A program made the translations under genes and the position numbers. The notes below the pieces were generated by a model. That model saw only the letters and a list, made by a program, of their open reading frames with translations. It was not told the origin of the DNA and ran no database searches. A DNA stretch of 64,000 bases from Paragonimus westermani. Taxonomy: Eukaryota; Platyhelminthes; Trematoda; Plagiorchiida; Troglotrematidae. The stretch is from NCBI GenBank assembly GCA_008508345.1, contig QNGE01003560.1, forward strand, positions 5,031 to 69,030, written 5' to 3'. This document shows positions 61,370-64,000 of the stretch, piece by piece (the first letter of the stretch is position 1; the number at the start of each line of letters is the position of its first letter).

Positions 61370-61406
61370 CTGGTTATCCAAAAGTATGTTTTCTGGCTTC
61401 AAATCT
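61370..61406 (-). CDS. SGK-like kinase, visible exon 1 (catalytic loop)
   Basis: A 37-bp micro-exon. On minus the acceptor CAAACTCAG ends at 61,407 and the exon reads (R)DLKPENILLDNQ up to the donor CAG|GTAGTT after 61,370. The first base completes a codon begun in the previous exon (the R of the [HY]RD motif). The Asp is the catalytic base, and Lys and Asn are the expected partners. It joins in frame to GHVVLTDFG of exon 2, as in SGK1 (DLKPENILLD-x-Q-GH). The small size is supported by splice sites on both sides and exact phase. The exons for the N-lobe (Gly-rich loop, VAIK lysine, helix C) were not identified between here and 64,000. Confidence 0.88.
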
Positions 61407-63604
61407 CTGAGTTTGACAGAGTACCGGGAAGTAAATCAGGGTTTTTATGGACAACGATGACGGTATTAATTACAAAACGGTCAACTCCTACTAGCATGCT
61501 AATGTTGATTTGTACCCAGGGTAAAGTGACCTATGAAATCAACAGTAATCCAAGAAATAACGGATCAACTAACAAATCTAAGCGCACAAAATAGGAAGAT
61601 ATTGAAAAAAACGAACTAACACTCTCGGAGATAGAGACTTACCACTGACTGTCACACACTGTCATGTTCAAGGGCATTTTCATTCACTTAGGTGGGTATC
61701 CGTACACTCCCTGACCTGACAAGCGGCGACTATCAGCCTTGCTCAGCAGAGCGAGAGCAACTGCCATAACGCGTGACAACGCCCTCGCTTTGTGGTTTAT
61801 TTCATCCATTGTAAGTCGCATTGAACAAGGTGGGTTCAGGCAGGTAACCTTTCGGTGTACAGAGTACGCGACTCATCCAACGCGGACTGTGCGCTTCCAC
61901 TACCCCGGTTATCAGACGCGAAGTTGTAAACTTCCACACGAACTGCCGACGGATTTTTACGGTGCACACACAAACACCTCGCTTGAGGAAGGTTACACAG
62001 CAGAGACTAAAAGGGCCCAATACCGAAGTTTACCCCTCATTTACACCTGAATGGACCAAGTCTCTGCTTCGCAGAACAAGACAGGATGCACGCACGCATT
62101 GTATATCCATCTCCTTAATGGACAACAGGACGTATTCACTATGTCACGGCTGACGAACCTTAGGGAACGTGCTAAATGCCTATTCCACAGTACGGTAGTG
62201 TGTGCAGCATACGTGAAGCAATATTTACCACCCCGAACTTGAAAATGGAAATATGCAAATCACGTTATGTGTCTCCGACAAACAGCTCGTACACTATGAT
62301 CACACAGGATCGTGAACCTAATCACATGCCCCAGGTTTCTGCGAGCCACATTGTGCTCATCCTACGTTTCGTAGGTTGTGGCTTGGTTCCGTTTTTGTTA
62401 CCTTCCTGTAGAATGATGTTTCCAAAAAACTGCATACTTAAAATTTCTGACATCCCAAATATGTCCGACCGAAACCATTGTAATCTCCTCATCTCTTGTG
62501 TTTTTGGGACCAATCAACAGATAAACAGATATACGTAGGCACTTTCAGATACCTTCAGCTGGTAGCCAGTCCACGATCCCAAGGTTCTAACTAATATGCT
62601 GAACTTCTCAAACTACAGTAGATTCAAGAAACACACCGTTTTATAGCATATAACAGAATGTTCGTAAACGAGCGCGAACGCAAGCACTGTAGCACCATCT
62701 ACGCTGCAAGGCTTTTGGTCCAATTTACGACGGCATCACTTTAAAAGACCTGCCATTAAAAAAGTGTGGCTGAATTGACCCGTCGTTCGTAAGTACGTTT
62801 CGGATGATCTTGCGAGAAACCAAAAGAATGTCATAAAGCTTTGTGTAACGCAAGGCTTCGAAAACTTAAAAGCGTGCGCCTTGCCACCGAAAAACGGTCG
62901 ACTTCCCGTGAGTAGGACAGCAGGATCACATTGCGGCAGGTATTTTGGATCGGTGGTTCACCTAAAGAACTCAAGTTAGGCATACATACATAGGTTAGCA
63001 TATAACACAGTGTACTGAGGAGATAGCCAATTAACATGCTTGTGTGTTAATGTTTAGCAGAATTTGCCGAGACTAAAACATGTGTAGCCGGCATTCATCA
63101 TTATCCGACTGATTGTCGTATATAAGTTTCAAGGGATAAAGTGGTGACACCGTAAAATTTCAGTTTGTGTTGTTATACGGCAAATCAGTGGAGTATAGAA
63201 AGCAAGAATGAACGGGATTGGGGCAAATGAAGAGTGAAAACAGTAAATGATGCGACGTTTGACGGATGCAGGTTTTACGACGATGAAGTGTATGCAACCC
63301 ACACAAAAGACTGTGTGCATGGTAACAGATAAGAACGGTCAGTACATTGATGAAGCGAATACAGTACCGAAAAAGTCATTCAGATTCCACGAAGACGATG
63401 ATGGCAACACCTATCTGAATAAATAGAAATTATACCAACCAATGGTTGAGTGACATGCAGGACATAATTACATGATGACTAATGTTCCGATTTAACAGTC
63501 ACGTAGATGTAAGAATGTATTCACAAGTGTTAGATGTGAAGTTAGGTACTACTGGTAAGTAGTTTGGTGCGTTTTTTAGATTGCAAGAGAACTAATCACG
63601 AAAA
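61407..63604. other. Non-coding stretch, presumably intron of the SGK-like gene
   Basis: No N-lobe kinase exon was recognised on minus, and no other gene was seen. Frames such as 61,739-62,050 and 62,176-62,538 (plus) lack motifs. Confidence 0.4.
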
Positions 63605-63695
63605 AGCTGGGTTCCAGATGGATTTGAACGAGTGGCAGAAATAACATGCTTAAAGAATGCAAGCGATCCGCCAGCTGAGCAATAAAGCCACACCA
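63605..63695 (-). repeat. tRNA-like SINE head, minus orientation
   Basis: The minus strand reads GCTCAGCTGGCGGATCGCTT (D-arm/A-box-like) and, about 40 bases on, GTTCAAATCCA (B-box-like). The rest does not fold into a full tRNA (the T-stem is poorly paired), so it is a tRNA-derived repeat or pseudogene rather than a working tRNA. It is similar to the plus-oriented unit at 63,795-63,875. Confidence 0.5.
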
Positions 63696-63794
63696 GAACC
63701 TTAGAGACTGGGTCTTATACGGAGTCCCCCAAATGTTCTGACAGACCAACGGGTAGGTGACTGAGTCCAAATGTGAAAGTCCTGAGCTAAAAGT

Positions 63795-63875
63795 GTGACC
63801 TCGTGGCTCATACGATAAAGCGCTTGCCACGTTTAGGTATGTCGCTTCTGTCGCTAGCTCGAATCCAGCCGAAGT
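63795..63875 (+). repeat. tRNA-like SINE head, plus orientation
   Basis: GTGGCTCATACGATAAAGCG resembles a tRNA D-arm/A-box. AGCTCGAATCC at 63,856-63,866 is a B-box, and the T-arm GCTAG/CCAGC with loop CTCGAAT pairs at four of five positions. The spacing between boxes is too irregular for a tRNA gene. With the unit at 63,605-63,695 it forms an inverted pair. Confidence 0.5.
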
Positions 63876-64000
63876 TGGATCTCTGTTAAATCAACGTGAT
63901 ATTTACCAGAGCGTTTGGTGGCGTTAACGGGTCAATCGTGATTGGACAAATTCTATACGCGAAAGACTCCGTACCTAGCACGAACAACGGTATGGGTAAT

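Noticed and set aside
51898..61406. Assignment of the kinase to AKT or S6K
   Set aside because: [19 protein letters not shown] and the DFEEV...FF...W-D-x-L block fit SGK better; no PH domain or S6K-type extension was seen, though the N-terminus is missing, so AKT is not fully excluded.
63795..63875. A functional tRNA gene
   Set aside because: A- and B-boxes are present, but the spacing is irregular, one T-stem pair is broken and no paired acceptor stem was seen.
1..64000. CRISPR arrays, rRNA genes, prokaryotic operons or phage
   Set aside because: No regular direct-repeat/spacer pattern, no rRNA-like sequence, and spliced exons show the DNA is eukaryotic.

Overview
This is a eukaryotic, repeat-rich window, most likely from a parasitic flatworm draft assembly (digenean trematode favoured, cestode possible). 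The grounds are the combination of decayed Ty3/gypsy elements (one resembling the CsRn1 type), CR1/Jockey-like LINEs whose ORF1 carries a PHD finger, a Penelope-like element, and a SINE-like repeat that carries a hammerhead ribozyme as in the schistosome Sm-alpha repeats. The species call is inference. There are no operons or long prokaryotic ORFs. Most open frames are 60-150 codons and do not look like genes.

Host genes: only two cellular genes could be supported, both on the minus strand and both partial. A 272-bp exon at 11,910-12,181 carries the first half of a RING finger like that of RNF32. Four exons between 61,406 and 51,898 encode the C-terminal part of a kinase catalytic domain from an SGK-type AGC kinase, running from the RDLKPEN catalytic loop to the start of the AGC tail. 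All joins between these four exons keep frame. The N-lobe lies upstream (beyond 64,000 or in exons I could not see) and the hydrophobic-motif exon was not found.

Mobile elements, left to right: a 176-bp-arm foldback repeat (696-1,564); a decayed gypsy gag-pol (5,690-8,445) split by a SINE-like repeat; a LINE remnant on minus (18,500-21,150); a GC-rich foldback element with a 13-bp flanking direct repeat (23,740-24,280); a scrambled second gypsy cluster (26,298-29,410) with integrase on minus, RT/RNase H on plus and two head-to-head LTR-like pieces; a nearly whole LINE on minus (36,060 to 29,975) broken by an opposite-strand LINE copy (31,850-33,350); and a Penelope-like element on minus (54,790-52,960) inside an SGK intron.

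The most interesting signals are (1) a family of at least five related repeats with a tRNA-like head and a type I hammerhead ribozyme, one copy of which (25,620-25,664) keeps every catalytic core position; and (2) two back-to-back long inverted repeats, with arms of 1,172 bp and 1,278 bp that I aligned without indels, which abut exactly at the only N in the window (41,612). The second pattern points to an assembly join or a recent inverted duplication.

Limits: everything was read by eye. Boundaries of decayed repeats are approximate, family names rest on motif recognition, and no search or folding program was run.
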